Below are positions 1 through 9,346 of a DNA stretch of 64,000 nucleotides, one piece after another. Source of the DNA: Halorussus gelatinilyticus (GTDB lineage Archaea > Halobacteriota > Halobacteria > Halobacteriales > Haladaptataceae); the NCBI RefSeq assembly GCF_023238445.1, contig NZ_CP096658.1:62001-126000 (forward strand), in the 5' to 3' direction. The notes under the pieces are model-generated. The model saw nothing but the letters and a program-made list of their open reading frames with translations, was not told the DNA's origin and searched no databases. Within the stretch, counting starts at the first letter, position 1, and each line of letters begins with the position of its first letter. The translations under genes were made by a program, and so were the position numbers.

Positions 1-2
1 AG

Positions 3-1274
3 AAAGGCGTCCCGCGCGCCGACCGCGAGGAGTTGGGACCGGACTCGACCGACGCCGCCGGAATGCTCGACTACTGGGTGGACATCATGGACGTGTCGTT
101 CGAGGAGATTCCCGACCGCGTCGTCCTCCAGACGCTAGAGCGGACCGAGTTCTTCGGGCCGACCGAGACCGCCGTCATGGAGAGTACCGGCATCGAATCC
201 TCGTACGACGGGTTCGGCTTCACCTTCCACCGCGCCCGGATGGACGACTGGCTCCGCGACCGCGCGGAGCGGGCGGGTGCGGAGTACCGCGTCGGTCTCG
301 GCGTGACCGACGTGACCACCGACCTGTCGGGGTCGCCGACCCACACCTTGCAGCTCTCGGACGGGGAGGAGGTCGTCGCCGACTACCTGGTGCTGGCCGA
401 CGGGCCGCAGCGACAGGTCACGATGCGGGCGCTCGACCGGTTCTCGCCCGACGACCGCCCGATTTCCGAGGTCATGGCTCCCAACGAGGCCAACCACATC
501 GCGTATCAGGAGTACCGCGAGTTCCCCGAGGAACTGTTCGACCCGAGTTCGCTCAAGTTCTGGTGGGGCGTGATGCCCGGCGAGACCGCCTATCCGTGGA
601 TATTCCCGAACGACGGGACGGTCGCGCGCGTGGGCCTGACGATGCCCATCGGGATGGACTTGGACGACGTGGCGAACCCCGGCGAGTACGACCTCCTGCG
701 CGAGGACGACGACGCCATCCCCCGGCCCGCCGAGTACATCGAGCGCCTGCTGGACCGCCAGTTCGGCGACGAGTACGACGTGGAGGACTTCCCGCTGGTC
801 ACGGACCGCGGCAAGAGCGAGGGGACCGAGACGTATCCCATCTCCTCGACCCGACCCATCGAGTCGCCGACCGCGGCCAACATCGCCGTCGCGGGCGGCG
901 CGATGGGTACCACCTCGGCGTTCCACGAGGGCGGCTACCACGTCGCCGCCCGGACCGGCCAAATCGCGGGCGAACTCGCGGGCAAGGGTCGCCTCGGCGG
1001 CTACAACGACCGCTGGAAAGACGCCATCGGCGACGAAATCGTACGGAACGTCACCTTCGCCGACATCGTGGGCGACTACGGCCCCCGCGACTGGGACAAG
1101 GCGTTCTCGGCCGCCAGCGACATTCTGGCCGGGAAAGACGAGGGCGGCCTGCTGAAGTACAAGCTCCGGTCCGGACTCACCGGCGCGAAAATCGTCACGA
1201 AGTACAAGACAGCCAAGCGCAAGTTCAAGAACGGTAAGTACGTCCAGTTCGCGGAGTCGGAGTACACCGTCTGA
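3..1274 (+). CDS. Geranylgeranyl reductase family FAD-dependent oxidoreductase (5' end outside window)
   Basis: The reading frame is open from the first bases of the window, so the N-terminus, which would hold the FAD-binding GxGxxG motif, is missing. The visible 423 residues match the geranylgeranyl / digeranylgeranylglycerophospholipid reductase family. There is a substrate-cap region with SLKFWWGVMPG and YPWIFPNDG, and the FAD-contacting segment AGGAMGTTSAFHEGG followed by a helix like those closing this fold. Family members use FAD to saturate isoprenoid chains of archaeal membrane lipids or quinones. Which substrate this paralogue uses cannot be told. It ends shortly before a peptidase gene on the same strand, with which it shares no obvious function. 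Confidence 0.8.
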   Translation, partial: KGVPRADREELGPDSTDAAGMLDYWVDIMDVSFEEIPDRVVLQTLERTEFFGPTETAVMESTGIESSYDGFGFTFHRARMDDWLRDRAERAGAEYRVGLGVTDVTTDLSGSPTHTLQLSDGEEVVADYLVLADGPQRQVTMRALDRFSPDDRPISEVMAPNEANHIAYQEYREFPEELFDPSSLKFWWGVMPGETAYPWIFPNDGTVARVGLTMPIGMDLDDVANPGEYDLLREDDDAIPRPAEYIERLLDRQFGDEYDVEDFPLVTDRGKSEGTETYPISSTRPIESPTAANIAVAGGAMGTTSAFHEGGYHVAARTGQIAGELAGKGRLGGYNDRWKDAIGDEIVRNVTFADIVGDYGPRDWDKAFSAASDILAGKDEGGLLKYKLRSGLTGAKIVTKYKTAKRKFKNGKYVQFAESEYTV

Positions 1275-1352
1275 GGAGTCGGTTCAGTCGCTTTCTCGTT
1301 CTTCCGGCCGCCTCCGATAATTTGACACTTGCTCGCGTCCCTCTCTCGGTCG

Positions 1353-2459
1353 ATGACCGACGCCGACCTGCGACTCTTCGACGGGCACAACGACACCCTG
1401 CTGGACCTCCACATCGACGAGACCGGAACCGGCCGGTCGTTCTTCGAGCGGGGCGAGGCGGGCCACCTCGACCTCCCGCGGGCTCACGAGGCGAACCTCG
1501 GGGCCGGCCTGTTCGCCGTCTTCGTCCCGAACGAGGACTACGAGTACGAGCGACGCGAGACCGACGAGGGCTACGAGATGGACCTCCCGCCAGCGGTGGA
1601 CCACGAGCGCGCCAAGTCGTTCACCTACGACGCGCTGGCGCGCCTCCACCGCATCGCGGCCGAGTCGGACGGCGCGGTCCGGGTCGTCGGCGAGTACGCC
1701 GACTTGGAGGCCTGTCTCGTTCCCGACGACGGCGACGAGCGGGCCGGGACCGCCGCCGGCGACGGTCCCGGTCCGCTCGCCGCGGTTCCGCACCTCGAAG
1801 GTGCCGAGGCGGTCGCGCCGGACCTGTCGAACCTCGACTTCCTCTACGCGGCGGGGGTGCGCTCGGTCGGCCCGGTCTGGAGTCGCCCCAACGCGTTCGG
1901 CCACGGCGTCCGGTCGGAGTACCCCGGCACGCCCGACACCGGGCCGGGACTCACCGCGGCGGGGAGGGACCTCGTCCGCGCATGTAACGACCGCGGGATT
2001 CTGGTAGACCTCGCGCACGCGACCGCGGCTGGATTCGATGACGTCGCCGACCTCTCGGAGGACCCCCTCGTCGTCAGTCACGCCGGCGTCCACGACATCT
2101 GTCCGGTCAGTCGGAACCTGACCGACCGGCAACTCGACGCCGTCGCGGACTCCGGCGGCCTCGTCGGCGTCACCTTCGCCACGGGACACCTCCGTCCCGA
2201 CGGCGAGAACGACCCCGAGGACCCCACGCCGATTTCGACGCTAGTGGACCACGTAGAGTACGTCGCCGACAGAGTGGGCGTCGAACACGTCGCGCTCGGG
2301 TCGGACTTCGACGGCGCGACCGTCATCGACTCGGTGGGCGACGCGACCGGGCTTCCGGACGTGATTCGGGAGCTTCGCGACCGGAGGTTCGGCGACGAGG
2401 CGGTGCGGGCCATCGCACGGGACAACTGGCTCCGCGTAATTCGGGAGACGTGGGAGTGA
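1353..2459 (+). CDS. Membrane dipeptidase (peptidase family M19)
   Basis: A 368-residue protein of the renal dipeptidase family, which are zinc TIM-barrel enzymes that cleave dipeptides. Near the N-terminus is the metal-binding signature DGHND. A second metal His lies in LVVSHAG, and HVALGSDFDG is the hallmark of M19. The ATG at 1353 is chosen because the protein then begins just before the DGHND strand; a TTG eight codons upstream is in frame but less likely. A TATA-like ATAATTTGA lies about 30 bases upstream. No signal peptide is seen, so it is probably cytoplasmic. Confidence 0.88.
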   Translation: MTDADLRLFDGHNDTLLDLHIDETGTGRSFFERGEAGHLDLPRAHEANLGAGLFAVFVPNEDYEYERRETDEGYEMDLPPAVDHERAKSFTYDALARLHRIAAESDGAVRVVGEYADLEACLVPDDGDERAGTAAGDGPGPLAAVPHLEGAEAVAPDLSNLDFLYAAGVRSVGPVWSRPNAFGHGVRSEYPGTPDTGPGLTAAGRDLVRACNDRGILVDLAHATAAGFDDVADLSEDPLVVSHAGVHDICPVSRNLTDRQLDAVADSGGLVGVTFATGHLRPDGENDPEDPTPISTLVDHVEYVADRVGVEHVALGSDFDGATVIDSVGDATGLPDVIRELRDRRFGDEAVRAIARDNWLRVIRETWE

Positions 2460-2507
2460 GCGACGCGCCGTCGTGAAACCCTCGGCGACACCCCGCGAGC
2501 CGACGCG

Positions 2508-2978
2508 ATGCGAAACGTTCTCTGTCCTCGGACTCGTCCTGTGGTTGTCGTGGGGGACTCTACATACCGAAACGTAGTCGAACACCCGACGGTCGTCCGA
2601 CTCTACCGGTTCGGACTCGTCGGAGCGAGCGCGGCCCTCGTCCAGACGGGAGTCCTCTGGCTGTTGGTGGAGTGGGTCGGTCTCAACTATCTGGTCGCGG
2701 CCACCCTCGCCATCGAGTTGACCATCGTCCTTCAGTTCGTGGCGAACAACGCGTGGACGTTCCAACACGCGCGCTACACCGCGAGATACGACTACCTCGT
2801 GGGCCTGCTCCGGACGAATCTGGTCCGCGGGAGCGCGATTCCGATACAGTTGGCGCTCCTCTGGGCGTTCGTCAACTGGGCCGGACTCGTCTACCTGCTG
2901 GCGAACGGAATCGCGATATTCGTCAGCGGTCTCTATCGGTACTATCTGGACTCGCGCTGGACGTGGCAAATCGCGTGA
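2508..2978 (+). CDS. GtrA family membrane protein
   Basis: A 156-residue protein with four predicted membrane helices and the GtrA family layout: RLYRFGLVGASAA opens the first helix, and FVANNAWTFQ sits between helices two and three, where family members carry an N-x-x-W-T-F motif. GtrA proteins are thought to help move lipid-linked sugars across the membrane or to accompany glycosyltransferases. No glycosyltransferase is adjacent here. The stretch before residue 25 may be an over-extension of the start. Confidence 0.85.
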   Translation: MRNVLCPRTRPVVVVGDSTYRNVVEHPTVVRLYRFGLVGASAALVQTGVLWLLVEWVGLNYLVAATLAIELTIVLQFVANNAWTFQHARYTARYDYLVGLLRTNLVRGSAIPIQLALLWAFVNWAGLVYLLANGIAIFVSGLYRYYLDSRWTWQIA

Positions 2979-3106
2979 GAACTCCTACTCGTCGGTTCTG
3001 TGTCGTGTTACGCGGTTCAAAAACGGGGAAACGAAATCCCGATTCGGAACACCGGGAACACAGGTAAAGCTAGCGTCAGGCTTGAGCACAGGAGTCAACC
3101 GCCACC

Positions 3107-3163
3107 GCACAGCACCGCGACCGCCCCGCACTGCGACCGCACGGCACGGCACAGCACCGCGAC
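3107..3163. repeat. Direct repeat GCACAGCACCGCGAC, two copies
   Basis: Two exact 15-base copies start at 3107 and 3149, inside a 400-base gap (2979-3378) without a convincing gene. The stretch between is itself built from CGCAC/GCGACC-type motifs. The function is unknown. Confidence 0.55.
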
Positions 3164-3281
3164 GGCCTCACGCCTCCCCAACCGCCTGCGGTCCGCACTC
3201 CGTTGCGGTCCTCGGCCACCGGAAGACAAACCGCGTCTTCCGAGCCGTGCTTCGCTTCACTCAGCACGACCTCGCGCGGTT

Positions 3282-3307
3282 GGCGCGGCGCTCACGAGCG
3301 CCGCGCC
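3282..3307. repeat. Perfect inverted repeat, 11-bp arms, 4-base loop
   Basis: GGCGCGGCGCT (3282-3292) and its exact complement (3297-3307) flank the loop CACG. It lies downstream of the subtilase stop and the GtrA stop, which converge here, so it could work as a bidirectional transcription stop, or be one copy of a dispersed palindromic element. The rest of the gap holds other GC-rich imperfect repeats and no gene. Confidence 0.5.
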
Positions 3308-3378
3308 AGCGCGCGCCGGACCGGTCGAAAGTACCTCCGAACACAAGAGAACTCCCGAAAAGTCGAGCGATTGCCGGT

Positions 3379-4722
3379 TTAAATCGACTCGTTCACCGCG
3401 GCTTCGATGTCGAGGTGACCCTCGCCGTGGTACTTCGCCTGTCCCACGTCGCGGGCGGTCGATTCCAGATGCTCGCGGACCTCCGCCGGGGTCGCGTCGG
3501 GGTTCTGGCTCTTGACGAGCGCGGCGGCCGCCGTGACCTGCGGGGCCGCCATGCTCGTGCCGGACTTCCAACCGTAGTCCGGGACCGTGCTCCCGTCGTC
3601 GCCCCACTCGAAGACCGTACTCAGTACCATGTCGTACTGCCAGTTCCCGTCGCCGCCCTTGGCTTCGGTGTCGTAGTTCCCGCCCGGCGCACTGACGTCG
3701 ATGGCCTCGCTCCCGTAGTTCGTGTAGGGCGCGGGGTCGGTCGGCGCTTCGTCGAGTTTGTTGAACGCGGCGCGGTAGTTCCGGACGAACTTCCCGTTGC
3801 CCTTGTCGTCCCAGCGGTAGCCGACCGGACCGGTCGCGCCGACGCTCATCACGTTCTCGGCTTCGTTCGGCAGGCTCAACACGTCGCCGTCAGTGTCGAG
3901 GTTCGTCCCGTCGTTGCCCGCGGCCGCGACCATGAGCGTGCCCTGCGAAGCGGCGTAGTCGGCCACTCGCTCGATGGACTTCTTCAGGTCGCGGGTCGAT
4001 TCGTCGTCGGGCATCGGATACGTACCGAGGCTCATGTTGGCCACGTCGGACTCGATGTCGCCCGCGTAGGTCATCGCCGCGATGATGTCGCCGAAGAACG
4101 CGAACGGTCCGATGAACACTCGCAATGCGACGAGTTCGGTGCCGGGCGCGGTGCCGACGACGCCCTCGTCGTTCGTGTCGTCGCCCGCGATGATGCCCGC
4201 GACGTGCGTCCCGTGTTCGTTGTACCACGGCGTGAAGTCGCCGCCGTCGCCCGTGAAGTTGCGCGAGAGGTCGGTGTTGAGCGCGTTCTTCAGGTCGGGG
4301 TGGTGGGGAATCGCGCCGGAGTCCAGCACCGCCACACGGGTCCCCTCCCCGCGGGTCTGGCCGTGGACTTGGGAGATACCTTGGGACTGCTTGTCCCACT
4401 GGAGTTGCGAGAGCTTTCGCGGGCCGGGTTCGTCGCCGTTCCCGTCGTCCTCGGCCGCCGCGAAGTCGAACTTCATCTCCACGTCCTTCGAGAAGGCCTT
4501 CCCCTGAGCCTGCGCCTCGTCGGCCTCGACCACGGCGAGGTCGATCTGGCTCAGGTCGTGGACGACGTTCAATCCGTCGAGGACGCCCTTCGACGCCGAC
4601 TTCAGGTCCACGATGTATCGCTTGTCAGCCGACTTCGCCGAGACCATCTTCGGCAGCGCGAGTCCGCCGAGCGCCGCGCCCGCTCCCTTCAGAAACGTAC
4701 GTCGATTGGTTCCATTTGTCAT
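3379..4722 (-). CDS. Tat-exported subtilisin-like serine protease (S8, halolysin type)
   Basis: A 447-residue precursor. A twin-arginine signal (NRRTFLK at residues 6-12, followed by a hydrophobic stretch ending near LALPKMVSA) predicts folded export, as is usual for haloarchaeal proteases. A propeptide of about 80 residues follows. The catalytic triad is Asp134 (AVLDSG), His170 (HGTHVAG) and Ser390 (SGTSMAAP), with the oxyanion Asn270 in AAAGNDG. Unlike longer halolysins there is no C-terminal extension: the protein ends soon after the catalytic domain. The gene has its own AT-rich promoter and stands alone. Confidence 0.92.
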   Translation of the reverse strand: MTNGTNRRTFLKGAGAALGGLALPKMVSAKSADKRYIVDLKSASKGVLDGLNVVHDLSQIDLAVVEADEAQAQGKAFSKDVEMKFDFAAAEDDGNGDEPGPRKLSQLQWDKQSQGISQVHGQTRGEGTRVAVLDSGAIPHHPDLKNALNTDLSRNFTGDGGDFTPWYNEHGTHVAGIIAGDDTNDEGVVGTAPGTELVALRVFIGPFAFFGDIIAAMTYAGDIESDVANMSLGTYPMPDDESTRDLKKSIERVADYAASQGTLMVAAAGNDGTNLDTDGDVLSLPNEAENVMSVGATGPVGYRWDDKGNGKFVRNYRAAFNKLDEAPTDPAPYTNYGSEAIDVSAPGGNYDTEAKGGDGNWQYDMVLSTVFEWGDDGSTVPDYGWKSGTSMAAPQVTAAAALVKSQNPDATPAEVREHLESTARDVGQAKYHGEGHLDIEAAVNESI

Positions 4723-4740
4723 TTTTTCGTGTTAGAAATA

Positions 4741-4752
4741 TACTTATTTAAT
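4741..4752 (-). promoter_or_regulatory. TATA-like promoter of the subtilase gene
   Basis: On the minus strand the box reads TTAAATAAGTA, about 24 bases before the ATG, within one of the most AT-rich stretches of the window (4723-4795). Confidence 0.5.
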
Positions 4753-4847
4753 AGATTTGATTTTCGAATTTGTAAAATAGATGAATAGAGCTCGCCGTGA
4801 AAACTACCGGGTGGGGAGGCGACCGGAGGAATAGGTCGAAGTGCAGT

Positions 4848-5999
4848 TTAGAAGCCTTTGCCGAGCAGTTCGCGGGCGATGATGTTCTTCTGAATCTCGG
4901 TGGTGCCCTCGTATATCTGGGTGATCTTCGCGTCGCGGTAGAACCGCTCGACCGGGAAGTCGTTGACGAAGCCCGAACCGCCGTGAATCTGGACCGCCTC
5001 GTTGGCCACGTCAACGGCCACGCGCGAGGCGAACTCCTTGGCCATGCTGGCGAGTTTCGTGATGTCCTCGCCCTGATCGACGTTCCACGCGGCCTTGTAG
5101 GTCAGATTGCGCGCGGCCTCGGTGCGGGTGTGCATGTCGGCGAGTTTGTGCTGGATGGCCTGGAACTCCGAGATGGGGCGGTCGAACTGCTCGCGCTCCT
5201 CGGCGTACTCCAAGGCGGCCTCCGAAGCTCCCTTGGCGATGCCGACGCCCTGGGCGGCGACCGCGGTCCGGGTCTCGTCGAAGAACTGCATCTGCTGGAG
5301 GAAGCCCATCCCGCGGGTGCCCACGAGGTTCTCCTCGGGCACGCGCACGTCGTTCAGGATGAGCTCCGCGGTGTCCGACGACCGGATGCCGAGTTTACCC
5401 GTGATCTTCTCGGACTCGAAGCCGTCGCGGTCCGACTCCACGACGATTTGGGAGAACCCGTTGTATCGGCCGTCGGCGTCGGGGTCGGTCTGACAGAGGA
5501 CGACGTAGTAGTCGCCGACCGATCCGTTCGTAATCCACATCTTGTTCCCGTTGATGACCCATTCGTCGCCGTCCTTCTCGGCCTGCGTCGAGACGCTGGA
5601 GACGTCGGAGCCGGTGTCGGGTTCCGAGATGGCCGCGCCCATGATGGCCTCGCCCTCGGCGACCGGGGTCAGGAAGCGCTCCTTCTGGTCCTCGGTGCCG
5701 AACTCCATGATGGCGTCCGCGCCGAACGCCGCCGAGGTGATGCAGAGACCGATGCCGGCGTCTACCGCGAACAGTTCCTCGGTGATGAGCGCGGATTCGA
5801 GGTTGCTGTAGCCCGCGCCGCCGTACTCCAGCGGGATGTGCGCGCCGAGCAGTCCCATCTCGGCGGCCTTGTCCATGACCTCGTGGGGGTACTTCTCCTC
5901 GACGTCGTACTCCTTGGCGACCGGCGCGATTTCGTTCTCGGCGAACCGCCGGACTTCCTCGCGGATCTGTTTCTGTTCCTCGGAGAGTGCGAAGTCCAT
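4848..5999 (-). CDS. Acyl-CoA dehydrogenase
   Basis: A 383-residue FAD enzyme of the short/medium-chain acyl-CoA dehydrogenase type, performing the first oxidation of beta-oxidation. It starts MDFALSEEQ, has the FAD-contact segment WITNGS and flavin/substrate motifs around [11 protein letters not shown], and carries the [10 protein letters not shown] motif near the C-terminus, whose Glu is the usual catalytic base of this family. The ATG at 5999 is preferred over an in-frame ATG at 6014 because a TATA element at 6024-6030 puts the transcription start almost on this codon. It is divergent from the hydroxyacyl-CoA dehydrogenase fusion gene, with a 115-base shared control region. Confidence 0.92.
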   Translation of the reverse strand: MDFALSEEQKQIREEVRRFAENEIAPVAKEYDVEEKYPHEVMDKAAEMGLLGAHIPLEYGGAGYSNLESALITEELFAVDAGIGLCITSAAFGADAIMEFGTEDQKERFLTPVAEGEAIMGAAISEPDTGSDVSSVSTQAEKDGDEWVINGNKMWITNGSVGDYYVVLCQTDPDADGRYNGFSQIVVESDRDGFESEKITGKLGIRSSDTAELILNDVRVPEENLVGTRGMGFLQQMQFFDETRTAVAAQGVGIAKGASEAALEYAEEREQFDRPISEFQAIQHKLADMHTRTEAARNLTYKAAWNVDQGEDITKLASMAKEFASRVAVDVANEAVQIHGGSGFVNDFPVERFYRDAKITQIYEGTTEIQKNIIARELLGKGF

Positions 6000-6023
6000 G
6001 CGGCCAGATTGCATACCCACCCC

Positions 6024-6030
6024 TAAATTA
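6024..6030 (-). promoter_or_regulatory. TATA box of acyl-CoA dehydrogenase gene
   Basis: TAATTTA on the minus strand, centred 27 bases from the ATG at 5999, as expected of a leaderless haloarchaeal transcript. It supports the shorter start. Confidence 0.5.
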
Positions 6031-6114
6031 CTTCGTAACCGACGGTAAACTGGTCGGGAGTTTCTAACCTGCGAGAGGGAAACGTTCAAACGCCCGGAAA
6101 CCGACCCCACGAAC

Positions 6115-8097
6115 ATGGAGATAGACGATATCAACACCATCGCGGTTCTCGGAGCGGGCAACATGGGCCACGGCATCGCCGAGGTCGCGGCCATCGCTGG
6201 GTACGACGTGAACCTGCGGGACATCAAAGACGAGTTCGTCCAGAACGGCTACGAGCAGATCGAGTGGAGCCTCGACAAACTCGCCGAGAAGGACCAGCTC
6301 ACCGACGAGGAGGCCGACGCCGCGCTCGACCGCGTGACGCCGCTCGTAGATTTCGAGGAAGCGGTCGCGGACGCCGACTTCGTCATCGAGGCGGTCCCCG
6401 AGAAGATGGACATCAAGAAGGACGTGTACGGCGAGCTAGAGGAGTACGCGTCCGACGAGGCGGTCTTCGCCACGAACACGTCCAGCCTCTCTGTCACAGA
6501 ACTCTCGGAGGTCACCGAGCGACCCGAGCGGTTCTGCGGGATGCACTTCTTCAACCCGCCGGTCCGGATGCAGCTCGTGGAGGTCATCTCGGGCGAGCAC
6601 ACCGACGACGAGGTACTCGACCTGACCGAGGACCTCGCCGAGGAGATGGGCAAGACGCCCGTCCGCGTCCGGAAGGACAGTCCCGGCTTCATCGTCAACC
6701 GCGTCCTCGTCCCGCTGATGAACGAGGCGGCGTGGATGGTCGAGTCCGGCGACTACACCGTCGAGCAGGTCGATAGCTCGACCAAGTTCGACATGGGCCT
6801 CCCGATGGGGAGCTTCGAGTTGGCCGACCAGGTCGGCATCGACGTGGGCTACCACGTCCTCGAATACATGAACGAGGTGCTGGGCGAGGCCTACGAACCC
6901 TGCCCGCTCCTCGTGGAGAAGGTCGAGGACGAGAAGCTCGGCAAGAAGACCGGCGAGGGCTTCTACGACTACGAGGACGGCGGCGCGGACATCCCCACCG
7001 ACGCCGGGAGCGAGGACGCGGTTCACCGGCTACAGGCCGTGATGGCCAACGAGGTCGCGAAGCTGGTCGGCAACGACGTGGCCGACCCCGACGCCATCGA
7101 CGACGCCGTGATGCTCGGAGCCGGTTTCCCCGAAGGCCCGGCGAAGATGGCCGACGACGCTGGTCTCGACACCCTGCTGGAGACGCTCGAAGAACTCCAC
7201 GACGAGACCGGCGAAGCCCGCTACGAGCCGAGCGACTACCTCCGCGAGGCCGCCGAAGAAGGCGGCTTCTACGGCGGCGAGGACTACGCCGACGGCGACG
7301 AGGGCGAGTACGACTACGACACCATCCGCGTCGAGAAACCCGGCGAGATGGTCGGCAAGGTCGTCCTCGACCGGCCCCACCGGATGAACACCGTCAGCGA
7401 GGAACTGCTGGACGAACTCGGCGACGCGGTCGAGGCGCTGGAAGACGACGACGACGTGCGCGCGCTCCTGCTCGTCGGCGAGGGCGACCAGGCCTTCTCC
7501 GCGGGCGCGGACGTCCAGAGCATGGCCGCGGGCGGCGGCGACCCGATTCAGGCGGTCGAACTCTCGAAGAAGGGCCAAGACACCTTCGGCAAACTCGAAG
7601 CCTGCTCGATGCCGGTCGTCGCGGGCATCGACGGCTACTGTCTCGGCGGCGGAATGGAGATGGCGACCTGCGCGGACATCCGAATCGCCAGCGAGCGCTC
7701 CGAGATGGGCCAGCCGGAACACGACTTGGGCCTCCTGCCCGGTTGGGGCGGCACCCAGCGACTCAAACACATCGTCGGCGAGGGCCGTGCCAAGGAGATC
7801 ATCTTCACCGCCGACCGCTTCGACCCCGAGACGATGGCCGACTACGGCTTCGTCAACGAAGTGGTCGAGGTCTCGGCGTTCGAGGACCGCGCCTTCGAGT
7901 TCGCGGCCGACCTCGCGGCGGGACCGCCCATCGCCCAGAAGTACACCAAGCGCGCGATGCTCGCGGGCCGCGACGACACCGACGCCGGTCTGGAAGTCGA
8001 ATCGCAGGCGTTCGGCCACCTCATGAACACCGACGACCTGATGGAAGGCATCACGGCGTTCATGGGCGACGGCGAACCCGAGTTCGAAGGTAAGTGA
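6115..8097 (+). CDS. Fused 3-hydroxyacyl-CoA dehydrogenase / enoyl-CoA hydratase
   Basis: A 660-residue bifunctional beta-oxidation enzyme with the archaeal domain order: dehydrogenase first, hydratase last. Residues 5-185 hold the NAD-binding domain ([12 protein letters not shown]) and the catalytic His in HFFNPPVRM. Residues about 187-290 and 310-375 are C-terminal dehydrogenase repeats. Residues about 400-655 form a crotonase domain with oxyanion motifs FSAGADV and CLGGGMEM; both catalytic Glu positions are kept (GGGME and QPEHDLG). It would hydrate enoyl-CoA and oxidise the product. It is divergent from an acyl-CoA dehydrogenase, which supplies its substrate. Confidence 0.94.
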   Translation: MEIDDINTIAVLGAGNMGHGIAEVAAIAGYDVNLRDIKDEFVQNGYEQIEWSLDKLAEKDQLTDEEADAALDRVTPLVDFEEAVADADFVIEAVPEKMDIKKDVYGELEEYASDEAVFATNTSSLSVTELSEVTERPERFCGMHFFNPPVRMQLVEVISGEHTDDEVLDLTEDLAEEMGKTPVRVRKDSPGFIVNRVLVPLMNEAAWMVESGDYTVEQVDSSTKFDMGLPMGSFELADQVGIDVGYHVLEYMNEVLGEAYEPCPLLVEKVEDEKLGKKTGEGFYDYEDGGADIPTDAGSEDAVHRLQAVMANEVAKLVGNDVADPDAIDDAVMLGAGFPEGPAKMADDAGLDTLLETLEELHDETGEARYEPSDYLREAAEEGGFYGGEDYADGDEGEYDYDTIRVEKPGEMVGKVVLDRPHRMNTVSEELLDELGDAVEALEDDDDVRALLLVGEGDQAFSAGADVQSMAAGGGDPIQAVELSKKGQDTFGKLEACSMPVVAGIDGYCLGGGMEMATCADIRIASERSEMGQPEHDLGLLPGWGGTQRLKHIVGEGRAKEIIFTADRFDPETMADYGFVNEVVEVSAFEDRAFEFAADLAAGPPIAQKYTKRAMLAGRDDTDAGLEVESQAFGHLMNTDDLMEGITAFMGDGEPEFEGK

Positions 8098-8239
8098 ACG
8101 ACGCGAACTGACCGGCGGTAACTCCCGGTCGAAACCGCATTCTTCCTGTTCTCAAGCAATGGTAATCCATTTCAGAGAGCCATCTGCGGTCTCGGACAGG
8201 GCGTTCCCCTCGGTATCGTTTCGCCGCCGAATCGGAGAA

Positions 8240-8248
8240 TTTTATAGT
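8240..8248 (+). promoter_or_regulatory. TATA box of HNH endonuclease gene
   Basis: TTTTATAGT centred about 29 bases before the ATG at 8273. It decides that start over an in-frame upstream GTG at 8159. Confidence 0.5.
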
Positions 8249-8272
8249 CACGATAGTCTAGAAAGACTACAA

Positions 8273-8953
8273 ATGAAGCGGTATCAGAGCGGCCACTGGC
8301 TGAAAGTGAAGTACCGGGACGAGGGGCTGACGCAGAAAGAAATCGCGGACGAGTGTGGCGTTTCACCATCGACGATTCGAAAATACATGAAAAAGTTCGA
8401 TATTCCAACCCGAGAGATGCGCGGAGAGAATCACCCGATGCACGGGCGAGAACGAACCGAGGAGGAAAAACGGAAAATTTCCGAATCGCTAGAGGGTCGG
8501 TCGCTCTCCGAAGAGACTCGGCGAAGAATGTCTAAATCCCGCGAAGGAAACGAGATACCCGACGCTGTTCGCGAACGAATTGCTACCTCGCTCGAAGGAA
8601 TCACCCGGTCGAAGGAGACTCGACAGAAGATGAGCAAATCGACGGCCGGAGAGGACAATCCGAACTGGCGAGGTGGCTACAGCAAGCGATACGGTTCGGG
8701 ATGGTCGGTGGCACGCGAGGCCGTCCGTGAGCGCGACGAAGTGTGCCAACACTGTGGTCACGATGGAACTCGGCGTCGTCTAGAAGTCCACCATATCGTT
8801 CCTGTGCGGGTGTTCCGAGACGTAGAACGCTTAGAAGTCGAAGATGCACACGCCGTGGAGAACTTAGTCCTCCTCTGCAAGCGGTGTCACGGTAAAGCAG
8901 ACCACGGAAAAATCGAGTTCGACGCACCGATAGAACTACTGTTCGAAGCCTGA
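8273..8953 (+). CDS. HNH endonuclease with HTH and NUMOD3-like repeats (homing endonuclease type)
   Basis: A 226-residue protein with three parts. Residues about 8-45 form a helix-turn-helix (LTQKEIADECGVSPSTIRKY). Residues about 62-125 contain three NUMOD3-like repeats of the pattern EE-x-RRK-(I/M)S-x-S-x-EG, the DNA-reading modules of phage and intron homing enzymes. Residues 150-215 are an HNH nuclease with zinc Cys pairs 158/161 and 202/205, the catalytic pair His173-His174 and Asn197. Codon use is visibly richer in A and T than in neighbours (many AAA, AAT and TCG/TCT choices), which suggests transfer. It lies 123 bases before tRNA-Glu. It may be free-standing; no intron or intein is seen around it. 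Confidence 0.82.
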   Translation: MKRYQSGHWLKVKYRDEGLTQKEIADECGVSPSTIRKYMKKFDIPTREMRGENHPMHGRERTEEEKRKISESLEGRSLSEETRRRMSKSREGNEIPDAVRERIATSLEGITRSKETRQKMSKSTAGEDNPNWRGGYSKRYGSGWSVAREAVRERDEVCQHCGHDGTRRRLEVHHIVPVRVFRDVERLEVEDAHAVENLVLLCKRCHGKADHGKIEFDAPIELLFEA

Positions 8954-9014
8954 CTGTAGACAATCAGTCTCCATCCGTGGCAAATCACGCCACGGCGCAT
9001 TGGATTTAGTGAGG

Positions 9015-9024
9015 TTTATAAATA
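9015..9024 (+). promoter_or_regulatory. Promoter of tRNA-Glu
   Basis: TTTATAAATA is a near-ideal archaeal TATA box. It predicts a start near 9045 and a leader of about 30 bases before the tRNA. Confidence 0.65.
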
Positions 9025-9076
9025 TCCGGGCCATTCGTCAGAATGCGTCCGGGAGCGGACCCGGATGGTGGCGAAC

Positions 9077-9151
9077 GCTCCGTTGGTGTAGCCCGGCCAA
9101 TCATTCGGGCCTTTCGAGCCTGTGACCTGGGTTCAAATCCCAGACGGAGCA
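9077..9151 (+). tRNA. tRNA-Glu (anticodon UUC)
   Basis: The cloverleaf folds fully. The acceptor stem GCTCCGT (9077-9083) pairs with ACGGAGC (9144-9150), discriminator A at 9151. The anticodon stem CGGGC/GCCTG flanks the loop CTTTCGA, giving anticodon TTC, and the T arm is CTGGG-TTCAAAT-CCCAG. There is no intron and no encoded CCA. A T-rich stretch downstream (TACTCTTTTC) may end transcription. Confidence 0.95.
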
Positions 9152-9346
9152 TCCACAACTTCTCTCGACTACTCTTTTCAAGTCGTACTACGGGTATAAC
9201 GGTACCCTTCCGCAAGCCGTTACGATTCGCAGGAATTCGCCGAGTCCTCGCTGTGACTCAGGGACGGCGGCGATAACTAGCCCAGTGCCGACCAACTGGG
9301 AGAGCCTCGATTCGTGGGGAACCAGTCCGTTATCCCGCAGGACCGC

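Noticed and set aside
3082-4788. Long plus-strand open frame over the subtilase gene
   Set aside because: The opposite strand encodes an intact protease with signal and triad. The plus frame is Arg/Val-rich and crosses the repeat gap.
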